Shown: positions 7,939 through 16,522, numbered from the stretch's first letter. The stretch is 35,849 bases of DNA from CAZKHG01 sp964552655 (GCA_964552655.1 CAZKHG010000035.1:1-35849); one strand, 5' to 3'. The notes: generated by a model from the sequence alone, not told the origin. Translations and numbers: made by a program.

Positions 7939-8271
7939 ATGAATATTTACGTTGGTAATCTTCCCTTCAGCTTACAGGAAACTGAACTTAAAGATGTATT
8001 TACCGCACTTGGGGAAGTTGCTTCAGTCAAAATTATTGTTGATAAGTACTCTGGCCGAAGCAGGGGTTATGGTTTTATCGAGATGCCAAATGAAGAACAA
8101 GCAGTAGCTGCTATTGAAAAATTAAACGGCATCGAGGTTGGTGGTCGTAATATAGTTGTTAAAAAATCTGAGGAAAGGAAAGAGGGCGAAAGGCGTGAAA
8201 AACCTAAAGGTTTTAGAAAAAAGGAGTATAGAGGCAACTATAACAACGAGCAAAAGAGAGAAGAGGAATAG
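7939..8271 (+). CDS. Single-RRM RNA-binding protein
   Basis: 110 residues: one RNA-recognition motif over residues 1-78, then a Lys/Arg/Glu-rich tail of about 30 residues. The RNP2 motif is IYVGNL (residues 3-8) and the RNP1 motif is RGYGFIEM (around 40-47); both keep the aromatic residues that stack on RNA bases. Such small RRM proteins are abundant in Bacteroidota and cyanobacteria and bind single-stranded RNA. Some act as global post-transcriptional regulators; the specific targets cannot be read here. It is 70 nt after the GH97 gene and is followed by a strong bidirectional terminator. A weak TAnnTTTG-like element (GATATTTG, 7900-7907) upstream may give it its own promoter. Confidence 0.93.
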   Translation: MNIYVGNLPFSLQETELKDVFTALGEVASVKIIVDKYSGRSRGYGFIEMPNEEQAVAAIEKLNGIEVGGRNIVVKKSEERKEGERREKPKGFRKKEYRGNYNNEQKREEE

Positions 8272-8330
8272 CTCTTCTGGAGCTATGAATCTGATATATT
8301 TTAAATAGCCCTATTTAAGGTTATTATGCA

Positions 8331-8367
8331 AAGAAAGGCCTCCTCAACTGGAAGCCTTTCTTTTTTT
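8331..8367. terminator. Bidirectional rho-independent terminator between converging operons
   Basis: The arms AAGAAAGGC (8331-8339) and GCCTTTCTT (8354-8362) form a stem with inner TCC/GGA pairing, flanked by As on the left and a T run to 8367 on the right. It lies between the RRM gene (plus) and the acyl-CoA dehydrogenase gene (minus) and can serve both. Confidence 0.85.
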
Positions 8368-8380
8368 ATATATCTAAAGA

Positions 8381-10159
8381 TTAGAATTTATAAGCATTAT
8401 CAGCAATCAACTTATCGGCGATTCGCCTACGTGCATCTTTCACATTTACACCAGCAACATGAGTAAGTGTTTTAACCGCCTTATTCAGCTTTTCAGCTTC
8501 AAAACCTTCAATGCTTGAATAGATTGCATCCTTGGCATTCTTACGTATGTTGTTTGCAGCATCGTACAAGAATACATCAAGAATATCCCTGTAAATTGTG
8601 TTCGCTCCTTTTAATCCATCCAATTTTTGAACTCTTAAGGCAAGTGATTCACCGATATAAAGATCCATGATCATGTTCGAAAGGTTATTCACCACTTCCT
8701 GCTCGTTCATAAATTTTTTACCGAGGGCTTTGTTTGTTGAGAAAATTGAAAGCTTAATGGCTTTCTTAAAGTTCTTCACATAGCGGAGCTTTTGCTCAAA
8801 ATAGTTTTCTCCAGCCTTGGCATCATCGGTTATCGCATCGAGATTGTTGTACAATGATTCGGCTTCACCAAACAGGTCATACTCACCTTTTAATGCACGT
8901 TTTGTAGCGCTTTCAACTACGAGTAGCCGGTTAATTTCATTGGTTCCCTCGAAAATGCGGTTGATGCGTGAATCGCGATAACCACGGTCAATATTCATTT
9001 CGGCTGAATATCCCATCCCGCCATGGATCTGAACGCCCTCATCAACTATGTAATCTAACATTTCAGAGCCGTAAACCTTCAGGATTGCATCCTCAACTGC
9101 ATAATGGCTGATCGCATCAATTGCAGCCTTCCCATGGTCACATCCTTCGGTTTTATATATATCCATTAGGATATCCACATCCTTGCTTACGCGATATATT
9201 GCCGATTCATGGGCAAAAACTTTGATAACCATTTGGCCAAGTTTATGCTTAATTGAGCCAAAAGTTGCAATTTGTACGCCGAATTGTTTACGTTCATTCG
9301 CATATTTCACTGCATCGGAAATGGTTTGTTTGGCAGCACCTATTACATTGGCACCAAGCTTCATACGTCCCATATGAAGTATGCTCAGGGCAATACGAAA
9401 ACCCTCTCCACGGGCACCAATCAGGTTCTCAACCGGAACTTTAACATCGTTGTAGTAAATCTGGGTTGTTGATGATCCCTTGATACCCATCTTATGCTCA
9501 TCCTGCCCAACTACCACACCAGGCCAGCTGCTTTCAACTATAAATGCGCTAAGAATACGATCGTTATCAATTTTGGCAAAAACCACCTGGGTATCGGCAA
9601 AACCTCCATTTGTGATCCACATTTTCTGACCATTCAGGATATAATGTTTGCCATCCTCAGATAGTTTTGCATTGGTTTTTCCAGAGTTGGCATCGCTGCC
9701 AGCTCCTGGTTCAGTTAAGCAATATGCTCCTATTAATTCACCGGTAGCCAGCCTGGTAACATACTTCTGGCGCTGATCATGGTTCCCGTAATACATAATT
9801 GGCATTGTTCCAATCCCACAATGACACATGTACGCAACAGAGAATGAATAACCGGCACCTGTTGTTTCAGCAACCAGCATCTGTGTAACGAAATCCTGCC
9901 CAAATCCGCCATAAGTTTCAGGAACGGCGATACCCAACATTCCGAGTTCCCCAGATTTTTTAAGGATACTTTTCATCAACACCCTGTCACCTTTATCAAT
10001 TTTATCAAGATTTGGCAACACTTCGCTTTCGAGAAAATCGCGACAGGTTTGGGCAATCATTTTTTGCTCCTCGTTGAACTCTTCTGGAATGAAAATGGTA
10101 TTGGCATCTACATCTTTTACAAGAAATTCGCCACTTCGTAGGTTAACAGCTTTTTCCAT
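8381..10159 (-). CDS. Long-form acyl-CoA dehydrogenase with C-terminal extension
   Basis: 592 residues, against about 380 for classical acyl-CoA dehydrogenases. The catalytic core occupies about residues 25-430, and the extra C-terminal helical domain (about 440-592) resembles the VLCAD/ACAD9 arrangement. Family signatures are AYCLTEPGAGSDANS and MWITNGG for FAD and substrate binding, and IFEGTNEINR, whose Glu404 is the expected catalytic base. It would oxidise acyl-CoA to enoyl-CoA and hand electrons to ETF. It is the last gene of an operon with etfB, etfA and two Fe-S proteins, 25 nt after the CCG protein, which fits direct delivery of electrons to the encoded ETF. Chain-length preference cannot be determined by eye. 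Confidence 0.93.
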   Translation of the reverse strand: MEKAVNLRSGEFLVKDVDANTIFIPEEFNEEQKMIAQTCRDFLESEVLPNLDKIDKGDRVLMKSILKKSGELGMLGIAVPETYGGFGQDFVTQMLVAETTGAGYSFSVAYMCHCGIGTMPIMYYGNHDQRQKYVTRLATGELIGAYCLTEPGAGSDANSGKTNAKLSEDGKHYILNGQKMWITNGGFADTQVVFAKIDNDRILSAFIVESSWPGVVVGQDEHKMGIKGSSTTQIYYNDVKVPVENLIGARGEGFRIALSILHMGRMKLGANVIGAAKQTISDAVKYANERKQFGVQIATFGSIKHKLGQMVIKVFAHESAIYRVSKDVDILMDIYKTEGCDHGKAAIDAISHYAVEDAILKVYGSEMLDYIVDEGVQIHGGMGYSAEMNIDRGYRDSRINRIFEGTNEINRLLVVESATKRALKGEYDLFGEAESLYNNLDAITDDAKAGENYFEQKLRYVKNFKKAIKLSIFSTNKALGKKFMNEQEVVNNLSNMIMDLYIGESLALRVQKLDGLKGANTIYRDILDVFLYDAANNIRKNAKDAIYSSIEGFEAEKLNKAVKTLTHVAGVNVKDARRRIADKLIADNAYKF

Positions 10160-10184
10160 TTGTTTTTGGGTTATTTTGATTTTT

Positions 10185-10979
10185 TTATAATTCGAGTGAA
10201 AGAGCGATCAGCTCAGCAATATCATAGTTTTTGATCTCTTCCTCTTTGTTCTTGTACTTTAAGCCATCAGTCAACATGGTCATACAGAACGGACATGCGG
10301 TTGCAATGATTTTTGGGTTAGTTTTCAGCGCATCCTCGGTTCGTTCCATGAAAACTTCCTTGTCCCCTTTCTCTGCCTCTTTAAACATTTGAGCCCCGCC
10401 AGCTCCGCAGCAAAGAGCAAAGCTCCTGTTACGTTCCATTTCCACAATATTCTTTGAAATTGATTTCAGCACTGAGCGCGGCTCGTCATAAATTTCGTTG
10501 GCTCTTCCCAGGTAGCATGGATCATGGTATGTAATTCGTACATCCTTAAATATCGGGGAATCTATTTTAAGCTTGCCCTCATCTAAATATTGATTTAATA
10601 GCTGAACATAGCTGATCACCTCATAATTACCGCCCAGATCGGGGTATTCATTCTTAAGGATATTGAAACAATGAGGGCAAATGGTAATAATTTTTTTGAT
10701 TTCGTAGGCTTTGAAAATTTCAATGTTCTGAAATGCCTGCATTTGGTACAACATTTCATTCCCGGCCCGACGGGCTGGATCACCGGTACACCTTTCCTCT
10801 TTCCCTAGAATAGCGTAACTTACATTAAGGTATGATAATATTTTTGCAAAAGCTCTAACTACTTTTTTGTACCTGTCGTCGTATGCTCCTGCACATCCAA
10901 CCCAAAATAGATATTCAGGTTTTTCGCCCCGGGAAAAGAGGTCGGACATAACAGGAATTTCAATTTTACGGGTTTCCAT
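10185..10979 (-). CDS. CCG-domain Fe-S protein (HdrB/HdrD-like), half of an ETF:quinone oxidoreductase
   Basis: 264 residues with two CCG-type cysteine modules. The second is complete: C155, then C190-C191, then C229 and C232 (CX34CCX37CXXC). The first is C29, C64, C101 and C104, but reads CTG where CCG would be expected, so one cysteine is replaced by Thr65. The CTGDPARR form is, as I recall, common in the Fe-S oxidoreductases found next to etf genes. These domains bind noncubane or [4Fe-4S] clusters and exchange electrons with ETF and quinone. There is no membrane helix, so it is probably cytoplasmic, docked on the membrane Fe-S protein encoded just upstream (67-nt gap). In many bacteria the two parts are fused in one polypeptide; here they are separate. 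Confidence 0.85.
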   Translation of the reverse strand: METRKIEIPVMSDLFSRGEKPEYLFWVGCAGAYDDRYKKVVRAFAKILSYLNVSYAILGKEERCTGDPARRAGNEMLYQMQAFQNIEIFKAYEIKKIITICPHCFNILKNEYPDLGGNYEVISYVQLLNQYLDEGKLKIDSPIFKDVRITYHDPCYLGRANEIYDEPRSVLKSISKNIVEMERNRSFALCCGAGGAQMFKEAEKGDKEVFMERTEDALKTNPKIIATACPFCMTMLTDGLKYKNKEEEIKNYDIAELIALSLEL

Positions 10980-11046
10980 TAATTGGTTTTTGATTATTAG
11001 GCTATTAGCTATTATACTTTTGGTTTGCTCAACTTTAAAATCAATC

Positions 11047-12366
11047 TTATTTCACATTTATTTCCAAATCTTTTGCCCAAAGCATTCTGTCCTCGGGGGA
11101 GTATTGCCAAGGGGCGCCATTATTTTCAATGTTACTGAAAACTGCTTTTATCTCGCCTGGGGCTGATCCTTCTTCCATAACCAGGTACCTGCGCATATCA
11201 ACAATTAGTGTAGGGTGATTGATATTAATGGGACATTCCTTTGCACAGGCATTGCAAGTGGTGCAAGCCCATAGCTCTTCTTCTGATATATAGTTTCTTA
11301 TCAACGATTTATTATCAGTGTAATCTTTGCCGTTTTTAACCATTCCGGGTCCTTTCTCTTTCATTCTGGCCCGAAGATCCATCATAATTTTACGTGGGGA
11401 TAATCTTTTACCAGTAATATTTGCAGGGCAAACAGAAGTACATCGGCCACATTCAGTACATGCCAATGAATCGAAATAGTTCTTCCAGGTAACATCTTCG
11501 GCATCTTTTACACCAAATCGTTCAACCGGTGCATCAGTAACTGGTGAAGCATATGCAGCATTTGGATCGAGCATCAGCTTAACTTCCCTTGTAACATTAT
11601 CCATGTTTGTTAACTTTCCAAGAGGTTCCAGCCGGGAAAGAAAAACATTCGGTACCGACATGAATACATGAAAGTGCTTTGAGTATGGCAGCAGATTGGC
11701 AAAAACGAAAATGAGCAGGATATGAACCCACCAGAAAATCTGGTAGTACGAATAAATTGAACTTGCAGCTAACCCTGAGAAAATGCCTGAAAAGAACCCG
11801 CCGATAGGATAAACTCCAAAAATAACATCCCCAGCAAGGGAGGCATGACTTATATATGCTGCATTCATCCCCATCAATGAAAGCATTAGCACCAGGATTA
11901 TGGTTAAAGCAATGTTTGCATCAACGTGGGAGATCTTTTTCATCTCAATCCCTTCAAATCTCTTAATGTGAAGGAAAATACGGCGGATTAAGAATATCAC
12001 TATCGAGATGGCCACCAGCAGGGCAAAAATATCGCCTGAAGCCATAATGATATCGTAAACCACACCCAGGAAACGTAATGATTTCTCTGCGCCAAAAAGT
12101 CCATCAATTACCATTTCGATGCTGCCAAACAGGATAACACAAAATCCCCAGAAAACCACCGCATGAAAAAAACCGATAACTGGTCGCCTGAAAATTTTTG
12201 TTTGACCAATGGCTACATCCATCATCACCCTGAATCTCTTACCAAAATTCCTGATAGGAAACCCTTTTCTGGTGAGCTTGAAAAAGCTGATTATCCGAAG
12301 TGTAGTATAAGTAAAAAACCCGAAAGTAACAAGAAGTGTAATTGCAAAAACTACCTGTTTAACCAT
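11047..12366 (-). CDS. Membrane Fe-S protein with NarI-like cytochrome b domain, other half of an ETF:quinone oxidoreductase
   Basis: 439 residues. The N-terminal 240 residues hold about five or six membrane helices with candidate heme histidines H68, H147, H215 and H231/H233, like the NarI/HdrE fold. The C-terminal part carries two ferredoxin-type [4Fe-4S] motifs: C303/C306/C309/C313 and C368/C371/C374/C378. This is the layout of the membrane part of the DUF224/HdrDE-like proteins that act as EtfAB:menaquinone oxidoreductase. The usual C-terminal CCG domains are absent here and are encoded by the next gene. It follows etfA by 95 nt in the same direction. The expected role is reoxidising reduced ETF and reducing menaquinone in the cytoplasmic membrane. 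Confidence 0.85.
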   Translation of the reverse strand: MVKQVVFAITLLVTFGFFTYTTLRIISFFKLTRKGFPIRNFGKRFRVMMDVAIGQTKIFRRPVIGFFHAVVFWGFCVILFGSIEMVIDGLFGAEKSLRFLGVVYDIIMASGDIFALLVAISIVIFLIRRIFLHIKRFEGIEMKKISHVDANIALTIILVLMLSLMGMNAAYISHASLAGDVIFGVYPIGGFFSGIFSGLAASSIYSYYQIFWWVHILLIFVFANLLPYSKHFHVFMSVPNVFLSRLEPLGKLTNMDNVTREVKLMLDPNAAYASPVTDAPVERFGVKDAEDVTWKNYFDSLACTECGRCTSVCPANITGKRLSPRKIMMDLRARMKEKGPGMVKNGKDYTDNKSLIRNYISEEELWACTTCNACAKECPININHPTLIVDMRRYLVMEEGSAPGEIKAVFSNIENNGAPWQYSPEDRMLWAKDLEINVK

Positions 12367-12461
12367 TTGTTCTTATCTTATTTATTCAACGTAAAAAATG
12401 AATTTAAAAATTCATAAAACACTAAATTGAATTTTACATCATATTGACTATCAGGAGCTGG

Positions 12462-13442
12462 CTATTTCCCCTTTGCTTCTTTAACAGCCTCAACCAGCTT
12501 TGGCAAAACTTTAATTGCATCGCCAACTATTCCATACTGTGCGGCTTCAAAAATGGGGGCATCCTTATCAGAATTTATGGCAACAATGTATTTTGATGAG
12601 CTTACACCTGCTATGTGCTGGGTTGCACCGGAAATACCAATGGCAAAGTATAGGTTTGGTGCAATAATTTTACCGGTTTGCCCGGTATGCTCCTCATGGG
12701 GTCTCCAACCCTCATCAGAAACCGGACGTGAGCAAGCTGTTGCTGCTCCAAGTAAATTGGCTAATTCAACAAGTGGACCCCAATTATCGGGCGATTTCAT
12801 TCCACGACCTCCGGAAACTACAATCTCTGCATCGGTAATTAGTATTTTACCTGTTTGCTTTTGTACATCTTTAACCAGCGTTTTAATTGCTGAACTATCT
12901 ATGCTGAAATTATAATTCTCAATTGATGCATTATTTGAAACTTCAATTAATTCAAATGAATTTTGAGCTAAAGTGATGATTTTGATATCGGTTTTTAGAA
13001 CAACATTTGCGAATGCATTTCCAGAAAAAGTTCTTTTGTAAACAGTAAAAGGGCTAAGTGAAATTGGCAGTTTGCTAACACCGGCACCAATGGCAGCTTT
13101 TAGCTTCACAGATAATCTTGGAGCTAAGGCTTTACCAGTGTTATTGTTAGAAACAACAACAACCTGTGCCCCTTCCTTAGTCGCAATTTCAGCTATTGCT
13201 TGTGTATAACTTTGGTTATCGAGTGATTTTAGATTATCGTTTGCAACACTTATAATCTTCTTTGCACCATAATTCCCCAATTTCTTTAATTCTGCCTCTT
13301 CAACATTACCGATTGATAAAGCAATAACATGGGTATTTAGCATTTCTGCTACTTTTGTAGCATAAGAAACCAATTCAAAAGATAATTTTTTGAATTTTCC
13401 GTCCCAATTCTCGGTATATACTAGTACTGACATATTCTTCAA
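12462..13442 (-). CDS. etfA: Electron transfer flavoprotein alpha subunit
   Basis: 326 residues. The N-terminal half is the ETF alpha/beta fold. The C-terminal FAD domain has the signature VSGGRGMKSPDNW (about 210-222), then the loops CSRPVSDEGW and HTGQTGKIIAPNLYFAIGIS, which wrap the FAD, and AINSDKDAPIF close to the end. It pairs with EtfB to take electrons from the acyl-CoA dehydrogenase and pass them to the membrane Fe-S/CCG pair of the same operon. It starts 21 nt after etfB. The length and motifs look like a conventional ETF; nothing seen argues for a bifurcating Fix/Bcd-type ETF, but that cannot be excluded by eye. Confidence 0.95.
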   Translation of the reverse strand: MKNMSVLVYTENWDGKFKKLSFELVSYATKVAEMLNTHVIALSIGNVEEAELKKLGNYGAKKIISVANDNLKSLDNQSYTQAIAEIATKEGAQVVVVSNNNTGKALAPRLSVKLKAAIGAGVSKLPISLSPFTVYKRTFSGNAFANVVLKTDIKIITLAQNSFELIEVSNNASIENYNFSIDSSAIKTLVKDVQKQTGKILITDAEIVVSGGRGMKSPDNWGPLVELANLLGAATACSRPVSDEGWRPHEEHTGQTGKIIAPNLYFAIGISGATQHIAGVSSSKYIVAINSDKDAPIFEAAQYGIVGDAIKVLPKLVEAVKEAKGK

Positions 13443-13463
13443 TTTGATTTGATAATAATAGGA

Positions 13464-14213
13464 TTAGATAACTTTTGCCTCATTTTGCAACAGCTCAATT
13501 AGCTGTTTTGGGTTCTCTGCATCAACGAATTTACAGGCAGCACGAGGTTTTGGCATTTCAAATGCTATGATTTCAGTAAGTGCATCAATCTGAATTGGTT
13601 CATAAACCTTAATGGGTTTTGTGCGAGCCATCATAATACCCCGCATTGCAGCTATTCTTGGTTCTTTGGCAATCCCTTTTTGAACAACCAGTACAACCGG
13701 GGTTGGTACTGTTAGAACCTCTTTGCCTCCGTCAATTTCTCTGTTGATTATGAGCTGTCCGTTTTCAATTTTTAAGCCTGAGACTGCAGATACAGAAGGT
13801 ATTCCTAAAAATTCTGAAACCATTCCACCTACCATTGAGCCATTAAAATCGCTCGATTCTATGCCACAAATAATAATATCAAACTGCTCTTTTTTGATAA
13901 CCTCGGCCAGCTGAGCGGCTACAAAATACGCATCAAATGCGTCGGTGTTTACACGAACCGCATCATCTGCACCAATGGCCAAGGCTTTCCGGATAGTTGG
14001 CTCAGATCCAACTCCTCCAACATGAGCAACTGATACTGATTTTACCCCTGTTGAAGCATCATCCTTCAGTTCTAAAGCCCTGGTGAGAGCAAGCTCATCC
14101 CAGGGGTTAATAACCCATTGAATACCAGCAGAATCCAGTTTTGTGTTGTTTTCAACAAACTTTACCTTTGTGGTTGTGTCGGGGACATTACTGATACAAA
14201 CCAGAATTTTCAT
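13464..14213 (-). CDS. etfB: Electron transfer flavoprotein beta subunit
   Basis: 249 residues, the usual EtfB size. It has the N-terminal MKILVCISNVPDT opening, the NPWDELALTRALEL stretch, the nucleotide-loop region GIESSDFNGSMVGGMVSEFLG (about 117-137) and the INREIDGGKEVL signature near 158-169 found in EtfB proteins. It is the first gene of the minus-strand etf operon and has 352 nt of non-coding DNA upstream. A perfect TAnnTTTG element lies about 137 nt before the start codon. Confidence 0.95.
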   Translation of the reverse strand: MKILVCISNVPDTTTKVKFVENNTKLDSAGIQWVINPWDELALTRALELKDDASTGVKSVSVAHVGGVGSEPTIRKALAIGADDAVRVNTDAFDAYFVAAQLAEVIKKEQFDIIICGIESSDFNGSMVGGMVSEFLGIPSVSAVSGLKIENGQLIINREIDGGKEVLTVPTPVVLVVQKGIAKEPRIAAMRGIMMARTKPIKVYEPIQIDALTEIIAFEMPKPRAACKFVDAENPKQLIELLQNEAKVI

Positions 14214-14565
14214 TGATGTTGTGTTTTAAGTTTATTTTTAATTTCCTGTGATGTCACTTTAATAACAAGGTTGCTCATCAATCAATAACGAACTTACCTA
14301 CAGCGTATTATAATTTATTTTATTATAAACAGCTATTAAAACGAGCGTACAAATATAAAATAAAATAGAAATATACTGCACTTAAAAATTTGGGATGGGG
14401 CAAAATCAAATTTTACATAATTTTTAAGGATTAGTTGTGGTTAATCTTAATTAATCAACATCTTTTATCATTCTGTCAATTTAATACAACTCTTTAGCTA
14501 TCACCCACGTTATTGAGGTATTGAAATATAAGATTCGATTTAACCATCTTTAATATCAACAACAC
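14214..14565. other. Intergenic region between divergent etfB and a plus-strand hypothetical gene
   Basis: This 352-nt stretch has no gene. It is very AT-rich and must hold the promoters of the etf operon (minus) and of the 14566 gene (plus). The only element I can name is the TAnnTTTG match listed separately. A short dyad, GTGA-TG-TCAC, lies near 14249-14258 in the etfB leader. No RNA gene or riboswitch was recognised. Confidence 0.6.
14350..14357 (-). promoter_or_regulatory. Candidate Bacteroidota -7 promoter element for the etf operon
   Basis: On the minus strand this reads TATATTTG, a perfect match to the Bacteroidota -7 consensus TAnnTTTG, placed about 137 nt before the etfB start codon. 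No convincing TTTG at -33 was found, so the call rests on one element and on its position at the head of the operon. Confidence 0.35.
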
Positions 14566-15093
14566 ATGAAGGAGCAAATCATTTTGCTGGTAACTGAGCT
14601 GAAAAAACAAGTGCTGCAAAACAAGCTGAACCTAAACCAAAAAGAGAATGAAATTAGGGGCTTGCTAAACAAACCTGCCACAAGGGAACGTTCCCATGCC
14701 CTGACCGAAGTGTATAGCAGTATCAAAACAATTCAAAATCAGAATAAGAATACTCTTAACATTCAACTCAAGCTGATTAAATATCTCTACCAGCAATATC
14801 AATATGAATATATCCCATACCCTGAGCAACAAAAAAATATTAAACTAACCTTAAACACAAATAAACAACCGGGCCAGACTGATCAATTACAGCTAACAGT
14901 AAATAAGATAATTACATATCAAAACATATTAAATCAAACTCTTTTAGGAGAGTTAACCTTCGATAGCAATCACCCCTTATTTAATCATCCCCGGTTTTAT
15001 GAAGATCTATATAATGGTTATTCAAAACTTGAGAAATATGAGATGTGCGCTTTAATCCAAAAGATGAAAGGGGAATACATTACAAACCAATAA
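14566..15093 (+). CDS. Unrecognised 175-residue helical protein
   Basis: I do not recognise this family. The first 75 residues are strongly helical and charged (MKEQIILLVTELKKQVLQNK, then alternating Lys/Glu/Leu/Asn) and look like a coiled coil. The middle is rich in Gln, Asn and Tyr, and the C-terminal part has HPLFNHPRFYEDLYNGYSK. There is no signal peptide, no membrane segment, and only one cysteine (in EMCALIQKM). It is followed by a clean terminator at 15125-15150 and has a long upstream gap, so it appears to be a single-gene transcript. Gln/Asn content is visibly higher than in its neighbours. The AAGGAG just after the ATG lies inside the coding region and cannot be its ribosome-binding site. 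Confidence 0.7.
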   Translation: MKEQIILLVTELKKQVLQNKLNLNQKENEIRGLLNKPATRERSHALTEVYSSIKTIQNQNKNTLNIQLKLIKYLYQQYQYEYIPYPEQQKNIKLTLNTNKQPGQTDQLQLTVNKIITYQNILNQTLLGELTFDSNHPLFNHPRFYEDLYNGYSKLEKYEMCALIQKMKGEYITNQ

Positions 15094-15124
15094 TTAACCA
15101 TTTTATTTTTAAAACTAAAGAAAT

Positions 15125-15150
15125 GGGTTCATCAAATGAGCCCTTTTTTT
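15125..15150 (+). terminator. Rho-independent terminator after the 14566 gene
   Basis: The arms GGGTTCA (15125-15131) and TGAGCCC (15137-15143) form a 7-bp stem with one G-U pair and a 5-nt loop, followed by seven Ts. It separates the 14566 gene from the DUF2520 gene. Confidence 0.85.
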
Positions 15151-15198
15151 ATTTAATAAAGTTAATTTTACATATCCATTTTTTTAAATGCATTTGAA

Positions 15199-15978
15199 AT
15201 GAAGATTGTATTGATTGGCTCCGGAAATCTGGCAACTGCTATTTCTACTTCGATTATTGAGGCAGGGCACACCATTAATCAGGTAGTAAACAGGAATAGG
15301 GGCTCTGCAAAGTTACTCTCTGACAAAATCAAATCTGAAGTTGTTTATAAAATAAATGAAATCTTTACCTATGCCGATATATACCTAATTGCCACACCCG
15401 ATAGCACAATATCAGGAATTGTAGAGGAGCTCCCTCCGCTAAATGGGATTGTTGTCCATTGCAGTGGAGGTACTTCTATTGAAAGCCTTAAAGAAGTAAA
15501 AGCCAAGGGGTATGGCGTTTTATACCCTTTCCAGACGTTCACTAAAACACGTCCGGTTAACTTAAAAACCATTCCCATTCTGGTTGAAGGTAATAGTTCA
15601 AAAAACCTGGAAATTATCAGCAATTTTGCCCGGTCATTAAGTGAGAAAGTTATTGCCACCGATTCAGAAACCAGGGCCTGGGTTCACATGTCGGGAGTTT
15701 TTACCAATAATTTCATTAACCACCTGATAACGATTTCAAATCGGATATTAAATGAAAGAGGCATTGATGTTAACATTATTAATCCTTTGCTAACCGAAAC
15801 AATTGATAAAGCACTTGCCATTGGCCCAGTGAATGCTCAAACCGGTCCAGCTATTAGGTATGATGAAGCCACCATAAATAAACACATGAAAATGTTGCAG
15901 GAGCTCAGTCCTGAGTTGGCAAAGATTTATAAAGAGCTATCTTTGAGCATTCAATCCACCAGTAAAAAGAACACTTAA
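15199..15978 (+). CDS. Rossmann-fold protein with DUF2520 domain (NADP oxidoreductase-like)
   Basis: 259 residues. The N-terminal dinucleotide-binding motif IGSGNLATAI (residues 5-14) opens a Rossmann fold like that of F420-dependent NADP oxidoreductase or pyrroline-5-carboxylate reductase. HCSGG near residue 88 and PFQTFTK near 112-118 are characteristic of DUF2520 proteins, whose helical C-terminal half (about 125-250) follows. The substrate is unknown for this family; it is probably a soluble NAD(P)-dependent dehydrogenase-like protein. It leads a tight plus-strand cluster with the KdsC-like, UbiA and Maf genes (gaps of a few nt), a grouping I recall as recurrent in Bacteroidota. Confidence 0.85.
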   Translation: MKIVLIGSGNLATAISTSIIEAGHTINQVVNRNRGSAKLLSDKIKSEVVYKINEIFTYADIYLIATPDSTISGIVEELPPLNGIVVHCSGGTSIESLKEVKAKGYGVLYPFQTFTKTRPVNLKTIPILVEGNSSKNLEIISNFARSLSEKVIATDSETRAWVHMSGVFTNNFINHLITISNRILNERGIDVNIINPLLTETIDKALAIGPVNAQTGPAIRYDEATINKHMKMLQELSPELAKIYKELSLSIQSTSKKNT

Positions 15979-15985
15979 TTTTTTA

Positions 15986-16516
15986 ATGATGGTTACAAAA
16001 AATTTCAAGGAGCTGCTGGGTAATGTGAAAGCTTTCGCCTTTGATGTAGATGGGGTTTTTACCGATGGCAATATCCTCATTCATCCTTCTGGAGAACTCC
16101 TTCGTTCTTCAAATACCCGCGACGGATATGCTGTTCACGTCGCGGTTGAGCAAGGTTTCCCAGTTGCTATAATCTCTGGTGGCAAATCTGAATCGGTTCG
16201 GGAACGATTTAAAGGGCTTGGCGTTACCGATATTTACCTGGGAAGTGATAATAAAATTGATTCTTTGGATGATTTCCGTTTCAAATACCACCTCGACTAT
16301 ACAGACATCCTGTATATGGGAGACGATCTTCCTGATTATGAGATAATGCAAAGGGTAGGCGTTCCAACCTGTCCATCTGATGCCGCCCCGGAAATTAAAA
16401 ATATTTCCATTTACATCTCGAGCTTACCAGGTGGGAAAGGGTGCGTACGTGATGTTATTGAACAGGTTCTCAGGTTAAATAAAAAATGGGGCGTTTCAGC
16501 CACAAATAAGCAATAA
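15986..16516 (+). CDS. KdsC-like HAD phosphatase (KDO-8-phosphate phosphatase family)
   Basis: 176 residues, the size of the KdsC class, which lacks a cap domain and works as a tetramer. HAD motif I is FDVDGVFTDG with the nucleophile/acid pair D20/D22; motif II is the Ser of IISGGKSESV; motif IV is MGDDLPD. KdsC releases phosphate from 3-deoxy-D-manno-octulosonate-8-phosphate for LPS synthesis. Here there are no other kds genes nearby, so a related sugar or nonulosonate phosphate is also possible. The gene begins 8 nt after the DUF2520 stop; two consecutive ATG codons (15986 and 15989) make the exact start ambiguous. The UbiA gene follows after 6 nt. Confidence 0.85.
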   Translation: MMVTKNFKELLGNVKAFAFDVDGVFTDGNILIHPSGELLRSSNTRDGYAVHVAVEQGFPVAIISGGKSESVRERFKGLGVTDIYLGSDNKIDSLDDFRFKYHLDYTDILYMGDDLPDYEIMQRVGVPTCPSDAAPEIKNISIYISSLPGGKGCVRDVIEQVLRLNKKWGVSATNKQ

Positions 16517-16522
16517 TTTGTA

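Noticed and set aside
12398..12415. ATGAATTT-AA-AAATTCAT inverted repeat between etfA and the membrane Fe-S gene
   Set aside because: It is short, almost pure A/T with a 2-nt loop, and has no T tract; such dyads are expected by chance in this AT-rich spacer.
14569..14577. AAGGAG sequence near the start of the 14566 gene as a ribosome-binding site
   Set aside because: It begins just after the ATG, inside the coding sequence, and no good downstream in-frame ATG sits at suitable spacing with better coding evidence.
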